Numbered from the stretch's first letter, positions 10,279-18,281 are shown. The stretch: DNA of 64,000 nucleotides from Bacteroidales bacterium (GCA_014800535.1 JAAVFW010000003.1:5724-69723); one strand, 5' to 3'. Made by a program: numbers and translations. The notes: generated from the sequence alone by a model not told the origin.

Positions 10279-10320
10279 TACAATCGTCTATACTTCCAGT
10301 TGGAAGTATAGACGATTGTA
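10279..10320. repeat. Perfect 20-bp inverted repeat with 2-base centre
   Basis: TACAATCGTCTATACTTCCA at 10279-10298 is followed by GT and then its exact reverse complement at 10301-10320. It lies 19 bases inside the left att-like repeat. It could terminate guaA transcription, since an AT-rich stretch follows, or act as a protein-binding or processing site of the element. Twenty matched pairs are far beyond chance for this length. Confidence 0.8.
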
Positions 10321-10468
10321 ATTCTTAATATCGCGTATAAGTATCACAATTTTTTGAGCAGCCTTGCCAATCTTAAATGAAAGAGTCATGGTTCATTGGA
10401 AACTTTGTTTGCCAGTTGAACCTGCGGGGAAACCTTTGAACTAAAATACACTTTTTTTCGTTATAATT

Positions 10469-10499
10469 TTGTAGATTGCAAAAAAAGGTTATACCTTTG
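10469..10499 (+). promoter_or_regulatory. Bacteroidetes-type promoter inside the mini-element
   Basis: TTG at 10469-10471 is separated by exactly 20 bases from TACCTTTG at 10492-10499, which fits the -33/-7 consensus of Bacteroidetes sigma-ABfr promoters. Transcription would begin near 10505 and run through the alternative hairpins toward the short ORF and, potentially, the restriction gene. Confidence 0.65.
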
Positions 10500-10504
10500 C
10501 AGTT

Positions 10505-10713
10505 GAAAAATATCCTGTCGTGACTGAACGGCTACGTGAAAAGTGCGTAGCTCACAAGTGTAGGTTACGCAGGACTATTTTTTGCCCTTTTGGTTCGTGT
10601 AAGATTGCGCGTGTGATGCTTTGGCTTGAAGCTCCAATGTCCATATTAACACTCATATAGTGGTTAACCGTAAAATGAGACAATATATCAGGATATTAAA
10701 GAAATTTAAATAA
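10505..10713 (+). ncRNA. Candidate structured leader with 12-codon ORF
   Basis: Downstream of the promoter, CTACG (10532-10536) can pair with CGTAG (10546-10550). The overlapping GCGTA (10545-10549) can instead pair with TACGC (10566-10570), which is followed by six Ts at 10578-10583. The two hairpins share bases and exclude each other, as in an attenuator. Further on, ATG at 10675 opens MRQYIRILKKFK and a stop at 10713. No known riboswitch or leader was recognised, and the 3' end is undefined. Confidence 0.4.
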
Positions 10714-10790
10714 TTAACGCCTCAATTTTATTAGTACAATCAAACTCTTGTAATTAACTGAGTGTCCGATTATTAAATGGTATAACTATA

Positions 10791-10836
10791 AAACCACCGG
10801 CAACCATCGAGTGGGAATAACCTTTGATTATCTATA
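10791..10836 (+). repeat. Right copy of 46-bp direct repeat (att-like)
   Basis: This is an exact copy of 10215-10260, including the guaA stop codon context but detached from any guaA reading frame. To its right lies the restriction-modification pair. I looked for a third copy after the methyltransferase gene and found none before yqeY. Confidence 0.85.
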
Positions 10837-10849
10837 CTTACCATCTTAA

Positions 10850-10894
10850 AATCAGTCGACTTTGTATTTTTATTAATCATAAAGTTGACTGATT
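10850..10894. repeat. 14-bp inverted repeat upstream of the restriction gene
   Basis: AATCAGTCGACTTT at 10850-10863 pairs with AAAGTTGACTGATT at 10881-10894 with one G-T pair and a 17-base loop. It lies 13 bases past the right att-like copy and about 35 bases upstream of the promoter of the restriction gene. It could be a terminator isolating the R-M operon or a controller-protein operator; no controller gene is present. Confidence 0.5.
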
Positions 10895-10927
10895 CCATTT
10901 TATAAATGGTGGATTTACAGTCTAAAA

Positions 10928-10958
10928 TTGTAACCTCGAATTTTTTTGACTAATTTTG
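10928..10958 (+). promoter_or_regulatory. Promoter of the restriction-modification operon
   Basis: TTG at 10928-10930 and TAATTTTG at 10951-10958 are separated by 20 bases, the canonical Bacteroidetes spacing. The predicted start near 10964 leaves a leader of about 20 bases before the ATG at 10985. The element therefore carries a promoter suited to its current host phylum. Confidence 0.7.
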
Positions 10959-10984
10959 CGTTATATCATTTATCATTGTAAATT

Positions 10985-11818
10985 ATGGCCAAGAAAAACC
11001 AATCGAAAAGACTCACTCATCAACATAAAAACTCTCACGGTGTCGTTGGGATATTTGGGAAAGAAGCGAAACTGCACGACATGACAGTAGGTCAAGTTTC
11101 GCATTTGGTTTTATCTCAATTACAAACTGATTTCCCAACTCTGTCTTTTCGATATAGAGATAACATTCGTAAGGATGAAATTAATTTGGCACTTCAAAAA
11201 GTGGACAAAGACTTAGGACAAACACTATTTGTACCTAACTCCAGCATTATTCCTGATGGTGGAATTATAGAAGTTAAAGATGACAATGATGACTGGCGCG
11301 TCATTTTGGTTTCTGAAGCTAAGCATCAAGGAAAAGATATAGAGAATATACGGGCAGGGAAATTAGTTGGTAAAAATAATGACCAAGATTTAATGGCAGC
11401 CGGAAACGCTATTGAGAGGTCTCACAAAAATATTTCAGAAATTGCAAACTTTATGCTTGGTGAATCTCACTTTCCGTATGTTCTTTTCCTTGAAGGCTCA
11501 AATTTTCTTACGGAAACAATTCGTATTACACGACCTGATGGAAAAGAAGTAATACTTGAATATAATTCTGGTATGCTGAATAGACTTGATCGCTTAACAG
11601 CAGCCAACTATGGATTGCCTATAAATACAAATTTATGCAAAAATAAATTCGTTCACCATAAGGGCAAAACTATTATGCTCCAAGCTGCCTCCATTTATAC
11701 TCAAGGTAATGGTGCAAGATGGAAAACAGAACAGATGTTTAACATTATGATGGAAATAGCCAAGACGTCCATACAGGTTCTGTATAGCGATTTATTCTAT
11801 CAAGTCCAAAATAAATAA
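10985..11818 (+). CDS. ecoRIR: EcoRI-type type II restriction endonuclease
   Basis: The 277-residue protein has the same length as EcoRI and aligns with the EcoRI sequence I remember, without gaps, across most of its length. The catalytic residues fall on EcoRI numbering: Asp91 (IIPDGG), Glu111 and Lys113 (SEAKHQG). The sequence-reading segment AAGNAIERSHKN keeps Asn141, Ala142, Glu144 and Arg145, and Arg200 and Arg203 are in MLNRLDRLTAANYG. These residues predict recognition of GAATTC and probably cleavage after G. It precedes its methyltransferase by 13 bases. The gene is much more AT-rich than guaA or yqeY, which supports horizontal acquisition. The specificity is inferred from residue identity, not tested. 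Confidence 0.95.
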   Translation: MAKKNQSKRLTHQHKNSHGVVGIFGKEAKLHDMTVGQVSHLVLSQLQTDFPTLSFRYRDNIRKDEINLALQKVDKDLGQTLFVPNSSIIPDGGIIEVKDDNDDWRVILVSEAKHQGKDIENIRAGKLVGKNNDQDLMAAGNAIERSHKNISEIANFMLGESHFPYVLFLEGSNFLTETIRITRPDGKEVILEYNSGMLNRLDRLTAANYGLPINTNLCKNKFVHHKGKTIMLQAASIYTQGNGARWKTEQMFNIMMEIAKTSIQVLYSDLFYQVQNK

Positions 11819-11831
11819 AGTTTCTTTGTGT

Positions 11832-12827
11832 ATGGCTCGAAAAGCAACTAATAACATTCTACATAGGGCAAAAAGCTCAAAAAGTGATGAGTTTTACACA
11901 TTGCTTGAAGATATAGAGAAGGAACTTGCCTATTATAAAGACTGTTTTCGCGAAAAAACAGTCTATTGTAATTGTGATAATCCAAAGGAAAGTAATTTCT
12001 TCAAATATTTTTTTAAAAACTTTAAAACTTTAGGTTTAAAGAAACTCATCGCCTCGTACTACTTACCTTGCACTCAAGACCTTTTTTCTGAAAAAAAAAC
12101 AGAGCATGGAGGTTATATAGAATTCACGTTGGATGATATTGATTTTGATATCTCAGACTTACACTGTAAACAGTTCAATGGCGATGGTGACTTCAGAAGT
12201 CAAGAATGTATATCATTGTTGAAGCAGGCTGATATTATTGTAACTAATCCACCATTTTCACTCTTCAGGGAACATATAGCTCAAATAATACGTTACAAAA
12301 AAGATTTCCTTGTTATTGGCAATATTAATGCCATTACTTATCAAGAAGTCTTTCACCTAATTCAATCTAATAAAGCTTGGTTAGGTGTACATCTTGGGAG
12401 AGGAATATCGGGGTTCAAAGTGCCCGACCATTATGAAATGTATGGAACTGAAACTCACATTTCCGGAAATGGCGATAGAATAATCTCTCCGAATAATTGT
12501 CTTTGGCTAACGAATTTAGACATTCAAAAAAGACATAACCTATTGAAGTTGACTCAAGTTTACAGAGGAAATGAGGATTTATATCCTAAATTTGATAATT
12601 ATAATGGCATTAATGTCAATAAAACTCAAGATATACCAATGGATTATGAAGGTGCTATTGGTGTACCTATTACATTCTTGCACAAATACAACCCCTCTCA
12701 ATTTGAAATCATTCGATTTAGAAAAGGTGATGATGGTAAGGACCTTTCAATTAATGGGAAATGTCCTTATTTCCGAATCTTGATAAAAAATAGGCAACCT
12801 ATCAAAGCATCCGGGAGAGCCGGATGA
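11832..12827 (+). CDS. ecoRIM: EcoRI-type adenine-N6 DNA methyltransferase
   Basis: This protein closely matches M.EcoRI: MARKATN, AKSSKSDEFYT (residues 13-23), GDGDFRSQECISLLKQAD, the catalytic NPPF at 139-142, LGVHLGRGISGFKVPDHYE and the ending LSINGKCPYFRILIKN. It would methylate the adenine of GAATTC and protect the host from the adjacent endonuclease. I start at ATG 11832, matching the M.EcoRI N-terminus; an upstream TTG at 11826 is less likely. The last ten residues (QPIKASGRAG) differ from M.EcoRI and are encoded by GC-richer DNA, so the C-terminal tail may come from flanking DNA. The gene itself contains a GAATTC site at 12120. Confidence 0.94.
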   Translation: MARKATNNILHRAKSSKSDEFYTLLEDIEKELAYYKDCFREKTVYCNCDNPKESNFFKYFFKNFKTLGLKKLIASYYLPCTQDLFSEKKTEHGGYIEFTLDDIDFDISDLHCKQFNGDGDFRSQECISLLKQADIIVTNPPFSLFREHIAQIIRYKKDFLVIGNINAITYQEVFHLIQSNKAWLGVHLGRGISGFKVPDHYEMYGTETHISGNGDRIISPNNCLWLTNLDIQKRHNLLKLTQVYRGNEDLYPKFDNYNGINVNKTQDIPMDYEGAIGVPITFLHKYNPSQFEIIRFRKGDDGKDLSINGKCPYFRILIKNRQPIKASGRAG

Positions 12828-12879
12828 GGGATGGGCTGTTAAAAAATAGAAACTGTAATTTCAAAAATATATAAAACTT

Positions 12880-13329
12880 ATGGATTTATTTGATCAGATA
12901 AGTGAAGACATCAAGAAAGCAATGCTTGCCCGCGAAAAAGTAAGACTTGAAGCTCTGCGCGGAGTCAAGAAAGAATTTCTTGAAGCTAAAACAGCTAAAG
13001 GTGCCAATGGTGAACTCTCTGACGAGACTGCCACCAAGATTATGGTAAAAATGGTTAAACAGCGTAAGGAAAGTGCTCAGATTTACGCTGACAACAACCG
13101 TCCCGAACTTGCCGAAAACGAACTTGCTGAAGCTGCTGTGATTGAAGAATATCTTCCCAAACAGATGACGGCTGAAGAGTTGGAGGCAGAGTTAAAGGCA
13201 ATCATCTCGGAGACAGGCGCAACAAGCATGAAGGAGATGGGAAAAGTCATGGGAATTGCCTCAAAACGTCTTGCAGGACGCGCTGAGGGTAAGGCTATCA
13301 ACGCTAAGGTGAAAGAACTCCTGAGCTGA
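12880..13329 (+). CDS. yqeY: GatB/YqeY domain protein
   Basis: The 149-residue protein is a stand-alone YqeY-type domain, related to the tail domain of the amidotransferase subunit GatB. Typical features are the helical N-terminal half, MVKQRKESAQIYADNNRPELAENELAEAAVIEEYLPKQ and the C-terminal MGKVMGIASKRLAGRAEGKAIN. YqeY proteins are thought to have a tRNA-related role, but the function is not settled. It lies just right of the R-M unit and may originally have followed guaA. A strong hairpin terminator follows. Confidence 0.92.
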   Translation: MDLFDQISEDIKKAMLAREKVRLEALRGVKKEFLEAKTAKGANGELSDETATKIMVKMVKQRKESAQIYADNNRPELAENELAEAAVIEEYLPKQMTAEELEAELKAIISETGATSMKEMGKVMGIASKRLAGRAEGKAINAKVKELLS

Positions 13330-13358
13330 TCCATCCTTCAATAAGAACTAAACTTAAG

Positions 13359-13391
13359 GCGGGGGTGAGTCAGAAAAAGACTCACCCCCGC
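13359..13391. terminator. Bidirectional terminator between yqeY and the aquaporin gene
   Basis: GCGGGGGTGAGTC (13359-13371) pairs perfectly with GACTCACCCCCGC (13379-13391) across a 7-base A-rich loop. The two flanking genes converge, so it can serve both. The loop sequence gives a U-rich stretch on the minus strand only; on the plus strand TACTCTTATATTT follows. Confidence 0.8.
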
Positions 13392-13422
13392 TACTCTTAT
13401 ATTTACTGACAAAAATCAGTCT

Positions 13423-14133
13423 TTATTCTTCTGACAGTCCTTTCCAGACAGCGGCACTGAGAAGAGCACCTGCCATAGGAGCTACGATGAATAGCCAGAG
13501 CTGTGAGAGAGGACCACAATTTCCCTGAATACATTCGAAAATTGCCGGGCCGACGGAACGTGCCGGGTTAACGGAGGTGCCGGTGATAGGAATACATGCG
13601 ATATGCACCAGAACAAGTGTCAGACCTATCGCAAGACCGGCAAAATTTCCGGCTCCTCTCTTGCTGTCGGTCGAGCCGAGCACCACAAGCACAAAAATAA
13701 AGGTGAACACAAACTCTGCGATAAACGCCGGCACAAGATTACCGGGCAGATATGAATTGGCGCCGGTCGTGGTCGTGTCGTTAAACACGGCAATCTCTCC
13801 GGCTGCGTTGCCGGTGTGGACGAGGATGTAAATTACGGCTGAGGCAATGATTGCACCGATTACCTGTGCCACCATATAGCCTCCTGCCTCTTTCCCCTTC
13901 ATGCGTCCGCTTGCCCAGACACCGAAAGTAATGGCAGGATTGATGTGACAACCTGAAATGTCTCCAATCGTGTATGCCATAGCAATCACAGAGAGACCGA
14001 ACGCAAATGCAACGCCGAGAGTTGTGACTCCGAAGCCGGTGGTGCCGAGACCGATGCCGGCAAAGACTGCTGCGCCACATCCCATGAGAGTGAGTACGAA
14101 GGTGCCGAGACCTTCAGCGAGATACTTTTTCAT
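13423..14133 (-). CDS. aqpZ: Aquaporin, AqpZ-like water channel
   Basis: This 236-residue inner-membrane protein belongs to the MIP family. Both pore NPA boxes are present: Asn65-Pro-Ala in GCHINPAITF and Asn189-Pro-Ala in GTSVNPARSVGPAIF. His177, Thr186 and Arg192 keep the spacing of the water-selective filter of E. coli AqpZ (His174, Thr183, Arg189), which favours water over glycerol. Six hydrophobic helices can be traced. It is transcribed alone toward the shared terminator with yqeY. Confidence 0.95.
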   Translation of the reverse strand: MKKYLAEGLGTFVLTLMGCGAAVFAGIGLGTTGFGVTTLGVAFAFGLSVIAMAYTIGDISGCHINPAITFGVWASGRMKGKEAGGYMVAQVIGAIIASAVIYILVHTGNAAGEIAVFNDTTTTGANSYLPGNLVPAFIAEFVFTFIFVLVVLGSTDSKRGAGNFAGLAIGLTLVLVHIACIPITGTSVNPARSVGPAIFECIQGNCGPLSQLWLFIVAPMAGALLSAAVWKGLSEE

Positions 14134-14307
14134 AAAATTGTTATTGTTTAGTTTTGAAATAGCTGTATATAGTGAACCGATAGCTCATGAAAAGAGCATT
14201 TTCCATTCTATAATATGATTCTACAACAACAGACTCCGACAAAAGGTTTATCTCCCCTGATATTTCACAAAAAATGGTCTTAATTGATTATTTTACAGCA
14301 TCAACTC

Positions 14308-14338
14308 TTGACATCGCCCTCTCGATTTATTATCTTTG
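14308..14338 (+). promoter_or_regulatory. Promoter of the ftsX operon
   Basis: TTG at 14308-14310 and TATCTTTG at 14331-14338 have a 20-base spacer. The predicted start near 14344 gives a leader of about 45 bases before ftsX, and this drives ftsX-DUF3098-uppP-truB-queA. Confidence 0.7.
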
Positions 14339-14389
14339 CAACCCGATAAGTGTTTTTTTAAAAGATTAAGCACTCTTCCCCTTTGAGTT

Positions 14390-15268
14390 ATGAAAGAGAA
14401 CAAAGAGGTAAAAATTTCATATTGGGCAGCACATCTGACAACGATTGTCAGTGTCACTCTCGTGTTGCTGATTGTAGGCGTGATTGCAATGGCAGGCATC
14501 GGAGCGCGTTCCGAAACCCAGCGCCTTAAAGAACAGCTTGAGTTAAGTGTTATCATGGCAGACACCGTGGCTGACGCCTCAGCCGCTCAGATTGCCGACC
14601 GCATAAAAAGCGAACCTTACGCTCATTCAGTCAAAGTTATAACCAAGGCACAGGCTCTCGACAACTGGACAAAAGAAACAGGCGAAGACCTTGAAAAGAC
14701 TTTTGGTGTCAATCCCCTTTCGCCGGAGGTTACATTCGGCATAAACGCTGATTATGCCTCTCCGGCATCCATCAAGAAGATTGCCACACAGCTTGAAAAG
14801 TTGCCGGGAGTCGACTCAGTCGGCGCGCCCGACGCCACGATGGTTGAACGGATGAATGAGAATATCGAGAAACTTGCAATCGGGTTGGGCATCATCGCCC
14901 TGGTTATGATTCTCATATCATTTGTGCTGATTAACAACACAGTCCACCTCTCAATCTATGCCCGGCGATTCAGTATTCACACCATGCAGCTTGTAGGCGC
15001 CACAAACGGATTTATCAAACGTCCGTTCATCTCAGACAACATGCTCTCCGGACTGATTGCCGGAGGTCTCGCCTCCGCCATACTTGCTGCCATAATGTGG
15101 TTTGCTCCCGATGCCGGATTTGCTGTGCTTCACTCTGTTATCGGCTGGGAACTGTTTGCAGCCGTAGCCGGTGTACTTATCCTGACAGGCACCCTGCTTT
15201 GTGCCTTTGCAGCATGGATTGCCACAGCACGCTATCTCCATAAAAATTACGATGAATTATTCAAATAA
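14390..15268 (+). CDS. ftsX: Cell division protein FtsX
   Basis: FtsX is the membrane partner of the ATPase FtsE and controls peptidoglycan hydrolases at the division site. The 292-residue protein shows an N-terminal membrane helix (about 18-38), an extracytoplasmic domain of about 130 residues, and three further helices in the C-terminal half. The family segment FVLINNTVHLSIYARRFSI..MQLVGATNGFIKRPF is clear. No ftsE is adjacent. Five genes follow with small gaps in the same direction. Confidence 0.94.
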   Translation: MKENKEVKISYWAAHLTTIVSVTLVLLIVGVIAMAGIGARSETQRLKEQLELSVIMADTVADASAAQIADRIKSEPYAHSVKVITKAQALDNWTKETGEDLEKTFGVNPLSPEVTFGINADYASPASIKKIATQLEKLPGVDSVGAPDATMVERMNENIEKLAIGLGIIALVMILISFVLINNTVHLSIYARRFSIHTMQLVGATNGFIKRPFISDNMLSGLIAGGLASAILAAIMWFAPDAGFAVLHSVIGWELFAAVAGVLILTGTLLCAFAAWIATARYLHKNYDELFK

Positions 15269-15274
15269 TCCATT

Positions 15275-15565
15275 ATGATTCATTCTTCGATTGAAAAACA
15301 CGATGTCACCGATAAAAGTGATATCACAAAAATCCCCTCTGACCGTAAACCATTCGGCAAAATCAACTATATAATGATGCTCATCTGCCTGGCAATGATT
15401 GTTGTCGGCTTCATTCTTATGAGCGGTCCGGGCAGCAGTGCCGAGACGGGATTTAACCCCGACATTTTCAGCACACGCCGCATCGTGGTTGGTCCGACAA
15501 TCTCATTTCTCGGATTCCTATTCATGGCGTTTGCAATTATCTACACCCCAAAAAAGAAAAGATAA
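15275..15565 (+). CDS. DUF3098 family membrane protein
   Basis: The 96-residue protein has two membrane helices (about 32-52 and 69-89) around a short outer loop, SGPGSSAETGFNPDIFSTRRIVVGP, ending in lysines (TPKKKR). This is the DUF3098 layout seen in Bacteroidetes, where the gene commonly lies beside ftsX. No enzymatic motif is visible. The conserved neighbourhood hints at an envelope or division role, but that is inference. Confidence 0.85.
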   Translation: MIHSSIEKHDVTDKSDITKIPSDRKPFGKINYIMMLICLAMIVVGFILMSGPGSSAETGFNPDIFSTRRIVVGPTISFLGFLFMAFAIIYTPKKKR

Positions 15566-15587
15566 CGACAATTCCTGAATTACACTT

Positions 15588-16421
15588 ATGGAAATTATAG
15601 ACGCCCTGATTCTTGGTATTGTTCAAGGTCTGGCAGAATACCTCCCCATCAGTTCAAGCGGTCATCTGGTTATTTTCCGTGAAATACTCGGAGTCGACCT
15701 GCCGGCAAGTCAGGCATTGCAGTTTGACCTGATGCTTCATGCTGCAACAGTCCTTTCGACAATCGTAATCCTCTGGCCCATGTTCAAGGGGTTATGCAAA
15801 AGTTTCTTCACCTTCAGGCTTGACGACAATTTCATGTATGTCTGCAAAATCCTTGTCTCCTGCATCCCCGTGGGTATCGTGGGAGTCTTCTTCAAAGACA
15901 AGGTTGAAGAAGCATTTGGCAGCGGACTCGGACTTGTGGGAATATGCCTTTTCTTCACCGCCATACTTCTCTGCTTCGCTCATTTCTCCGACCGCACGCC
16001 ATCGGGCGGAATAAAGAAAGCCAACAAGGGACGCGACATCGGCTGGTGGGATGCCCTGACAATCGGTGTGGCACAGGCTGTTGCTGTGCTTCCGGGACTC
16101 AGCCGAAGCGGCACTACAATTGCAACCGGCATTGTCATCGGTGACAAACGTGACAAAGTGGCTGCCTTCTCCTTCCTGATGGTCATTATCCCCATCCTTG
16201 GCGAGGCTCTGCTCGACATCAAAGATATGGTTTCGGCTCCCGCCCAGGAAAACAGCGTAGGGGTTACCGCCATGCTCGTCGGATTCATCGCCTCATTTGT
16301 TGTCGGATGTGCCGCTTGCCGCTGGATGCTTAACCTCGTCAAGAAAGGGAAACTCGTATGGTTCGCCGTTTATTGTGCCGTGATGGGCACAGTCTGCGTA
16401 GTCTGGAACTATTTTTGCTAA
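15588..16421 (+). CDS. uppP: Undecaprenyl-diphosphate phosphatase (UppP/BacA)
   Basis: UppP dephosphorylates undecaprenyl diphosphate, so that the lipid carrier can be reused for peptidoglycan and glycan export. The 277-residue integral membrane protein has both catalytic motifs: GIVQGLAEYLPISSSGHL at residues 10-27 (with Glu17) and PGLSRSGTTIATG near 170-182. About eight hydrophobic segments are visible. It follows the DUF3098 gene by 22 bases. Confidence 0.96.
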   Translation: MEIIDALILGIVQGLAEYLPISSSGHLVIFREILGVDLPASQALQFDLMLHAATVLSTIVILWPMFKGLCKSFFTFRLDDNFMYVCKILVSCIPVGIVGVFFKDKVEEAFGSGLGLVGICLFFTAILLCFAHFSDRTPSGGIKKANKGRDIGWWDALTIGVAQAVAVLPGLSRSGTTIATGIVIGDKRDKVAAFSFLMVIIPILGEALLDIKDMVSAPAQENSVGVTAMLVGFIASFVVGCAACRWMLNLVKKGKLVWFAVYCAVMGTVCVVWNYFC

Positions 16422-16451
16422 CATCCCACTTTACACCTCTGACCCCCTTCT

Positions 16452-17201
16452 ATGAACTTTATTTCAGGAGAAATAATCGGTATTGACAAACCCTACGGTT
16501 GGACTTCATTTGATGCTGTCAAACGACTTCGCGGAGCTATTCAACGACGCTTGCATCTGAAGAAATTCAAAGTCGGTCATGCCGGCACGCTCGACCCTCT
16601 TGCTTCCGGAGTGCTCATTGTCTGCACCGGAAAAGCCACAAAGCAGATCGAGCAGCTTCAGAACGGCACCAAAGAATATATTGCCGACATTATGCTTGGA
16701 GCCACAACCCCAAGCTTCGATCTCGAAACGGAAATTGACAACCGCTATCCGTTTGAACATATCAGCAAGGAGATGATTCTTGAAACATTGCCTCGCTTCA
16801 CAGGCTCGATCATGCAGGTCCCCCCGGTGTTCTCAGCCGTCAAAATCGACGGCAAACGCGCCTATAAGTATGCTCGCAAAGGGAAAGAGGTTGAACTCAA
16901 AGCGAAACCTCTTCAGATTGATGAGATGGAATTGCTCGACTGCGAGCTTCCCCTGCTTCGTCTGCGCATCGTGTGCAGCAAAGGCACCTACATCCGCGCT
17001 CTTGCCCGCGATTTGGGCGAAGCCCTCGGAAGCGGTGCTCACCTCGTTGCATTGCGACGCACAAGAGTCGGCAACATTAAAATTGACAATTGTCTCTCTG
17101 TCGACGAGGCCGTCGGCATGATAGGTGAATGTGATCTTGAATTTCCCGAAAACTACACTCCGGCTCCGAATGCCGGGCTGACTGACAACGTAAACACTTG
17201 A
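16452..17201 (+). CDS. truB: tRNA pseudouridine-55 synthase
   Basis: TruB makes pseudouridine 55 in the T-loop of tRNAs. The 249-residue protein has KPYGWTSFDAVKRLR near the N-terminus, the catalytic Asp48 in VGHAGTLDPLASGVLI, and PPVFSAVKIDGKRAYKYAR. RIVCSKGTYIRALARDLGEALGSGAHL is the conserved C-terminal part of the catalytic fold. Its place between uppP and queA puts two tRNA-modification genes together. Confidence 0.96.
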   Translation: MNFISGEIIGIDKPYGWTSFDAVKRLRGAIQRRLHLKKFKVGHAGTLDPLASGVLIVCTGKATKQIEQLQNGTKEYIADIMLGATTPSFDLETEIDNRYPFEHISKEMILETLPRFTGSIMQVPPVFSAVKIDGKRAYKYARKGKEVELKAKPLQIDEMELLDCELPLLRLRIVCSKGTYIRALARDLGEALGSGAHLVALRRTRVGNIKIDNCLSVDEAVGMIGECDLEFPENYTPAPNAGLTDNVNT

Positions 17202-17228
17202 TTTTAAGACAAAGCCATATAACTAATT

Positions 17229-18281
17229 ATGAAACTGTCGCAATTTAAATTCAAACTTCCTGACAATCTTATCGCTCAACATCCGTCTGAAAACCGTGAT
17301 GAGTGTAGATTAATGGTGCTTCACGCCAAAGACGGCACTATCGAACACAAGATATTCAAAAACATCATAGAGTATTTCGACGAAGGCGATGTGATGGTCT
17401 TCAACGACACCAAAGTCTTCCCCGCACGCCTTTTCGGTAACAAAGAGAAAACCGGGGCATGCATCGAAGTCTTCCTCCTCCGCGAGCTTAACCGTGAAAA
17501 TAAATTCTGGGATGTGCTCGTTGAGCCGGCCCGCAAAATCAGAATCGGCAATAAGCTTTACTTCGGCGACGACGATTCAATGGTTGCCGAGGTTATTGAC
17601 AACACCACCTCCCGCGGCCGTACCCTGCGATTCCTCTATGACGGCCCGCATGATGAGTTCAAGGAGGCGCTGTTTGCTCTTGGAGAGACTCCGCTGCCCG
17701 AGTATATCACCCGTCGCGCCGAACCGGAAGATGCCGACCGCTATCAGAACATCTTCGCTGCCAAAGAAGGTGCTGTGATGGCTCCGGCTGCCGGACTCCA
17801 CTTCAGCCGTGAACTTCTGAAAAGAATGGAGATTAAAGGTGTGGAACGCGGGTTTGTGACTCTTCACTGCGGACGCGGCAATTTCAGAGACATTGATGTC
17901 GAAGATCTCACCAAACACCGCATGGACAGCGAAGAGATGTATGTTGAAGAGGAACTTGTTGAAATGGTCAATAATGCCAAAGACCGCGGAGCAAAAGTCT
18001 GTGCCGTCGGCACTTCCACCATGCGTGCAATCTCGACTGCCGTCTGTATGAACGGTCACATAATGACCTACGAAGGATGGACCAACAAGTTTATCTTCCC
18101 TCCCCACGATTTCACCGTCTGCAACGCAATGGTCTCCAACTTCCATCTTCCCCTTAGCACTCTGCTCATGATGGTAGCTGCCTTCGGTGGTTATGAAAAT
18201 GTCATGAAAGCCTACGAAGTGGCTGTCAAAGAAGGTTATAAGTTCGGAGCATACGGCGACGCAATGCTCATCTTGAAATAA
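17229..18281 (+). CDS. queA: S-adenosylmethionine:tRNA ribosyltransferase-isomerase
   Basis: QueA transfers the ribosyl part of AdoMet to preQ1 at tRNA position 34, forming epoxyqueuosine. The 350-residue protein has the family segments [48 protein letters not shown] and [13 protein letters not shown], and the late [32 protein letters not shown]. Its last 14 bases overlap the convergently transcribed DUF2851 gene, so no separate terminator is available between them. Confidence 0.96.
   Translation: MKLSQFKFKLPDNLIAQHPSENRDECRLMVLHAKDGTIEHKIFKNIIEYFDEGDVMVFNDTKVFPARLFGNKEKTGACIEVFLLRELNRENKFWDVLVEPARKIRIGNKLYFGDDDSMVAEVIDNTTSRGRTLRFLYDGPHDEFKEALFALGETPLPEYITRRAEPEDADRYQNIFAAKEGAVMAPAAGLHFSRELLKRMEIKGVERGFVTLHCGRGNFRDIDVEDLTKHRMDSEEMYVEEELVEMVNNAKDRGAKVCAVGTSTMRAISTAVCMNGHIMTYEGWTNKFIFPPHDFTVCNAMVSNFHLPLSTLLMMVAAFGGYENVMKAYEVAVKEGYKFGAYGDAMLILK

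Larger units (their letters stand above)
10261..10790. mobile_element. 530-bp segment between the guaA direct repeats (mini-element or remnant)
   Basis: This segment is bracketed by the two 46-bp repeats. It is AT-rich and has no ORF large enough for a recombinase. It holds, in order, a 42-base perfect palindrome (10279-10320), a canonical Bacteroidetes promoter (10469-10499), overlapping alternative hairpins with a T-run (10532-10583) and a 12-codon ORF (10675-10713). It may be a minimal element mobilised by an integrase elsewhere, or the remnant of a larger island that lost its integrase by deletion. The sequence alone does not decide between these. Confidence 0.6.

Noticed and set aside
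10261-10790. An insertion sequence or integrase gene between the direct repeats
   Set aside because: No frame longer than a few dozen codons exists there and no terminal inverted repeats flank it; only small motifs are present.
12828-12879. A third copy of the 46-bp att repeat after the methyltransferase gene
   Set aside because: I searched the interval up to yqeY and found no match, so the R-M unit is not shown to be enclosed by the same repeat.
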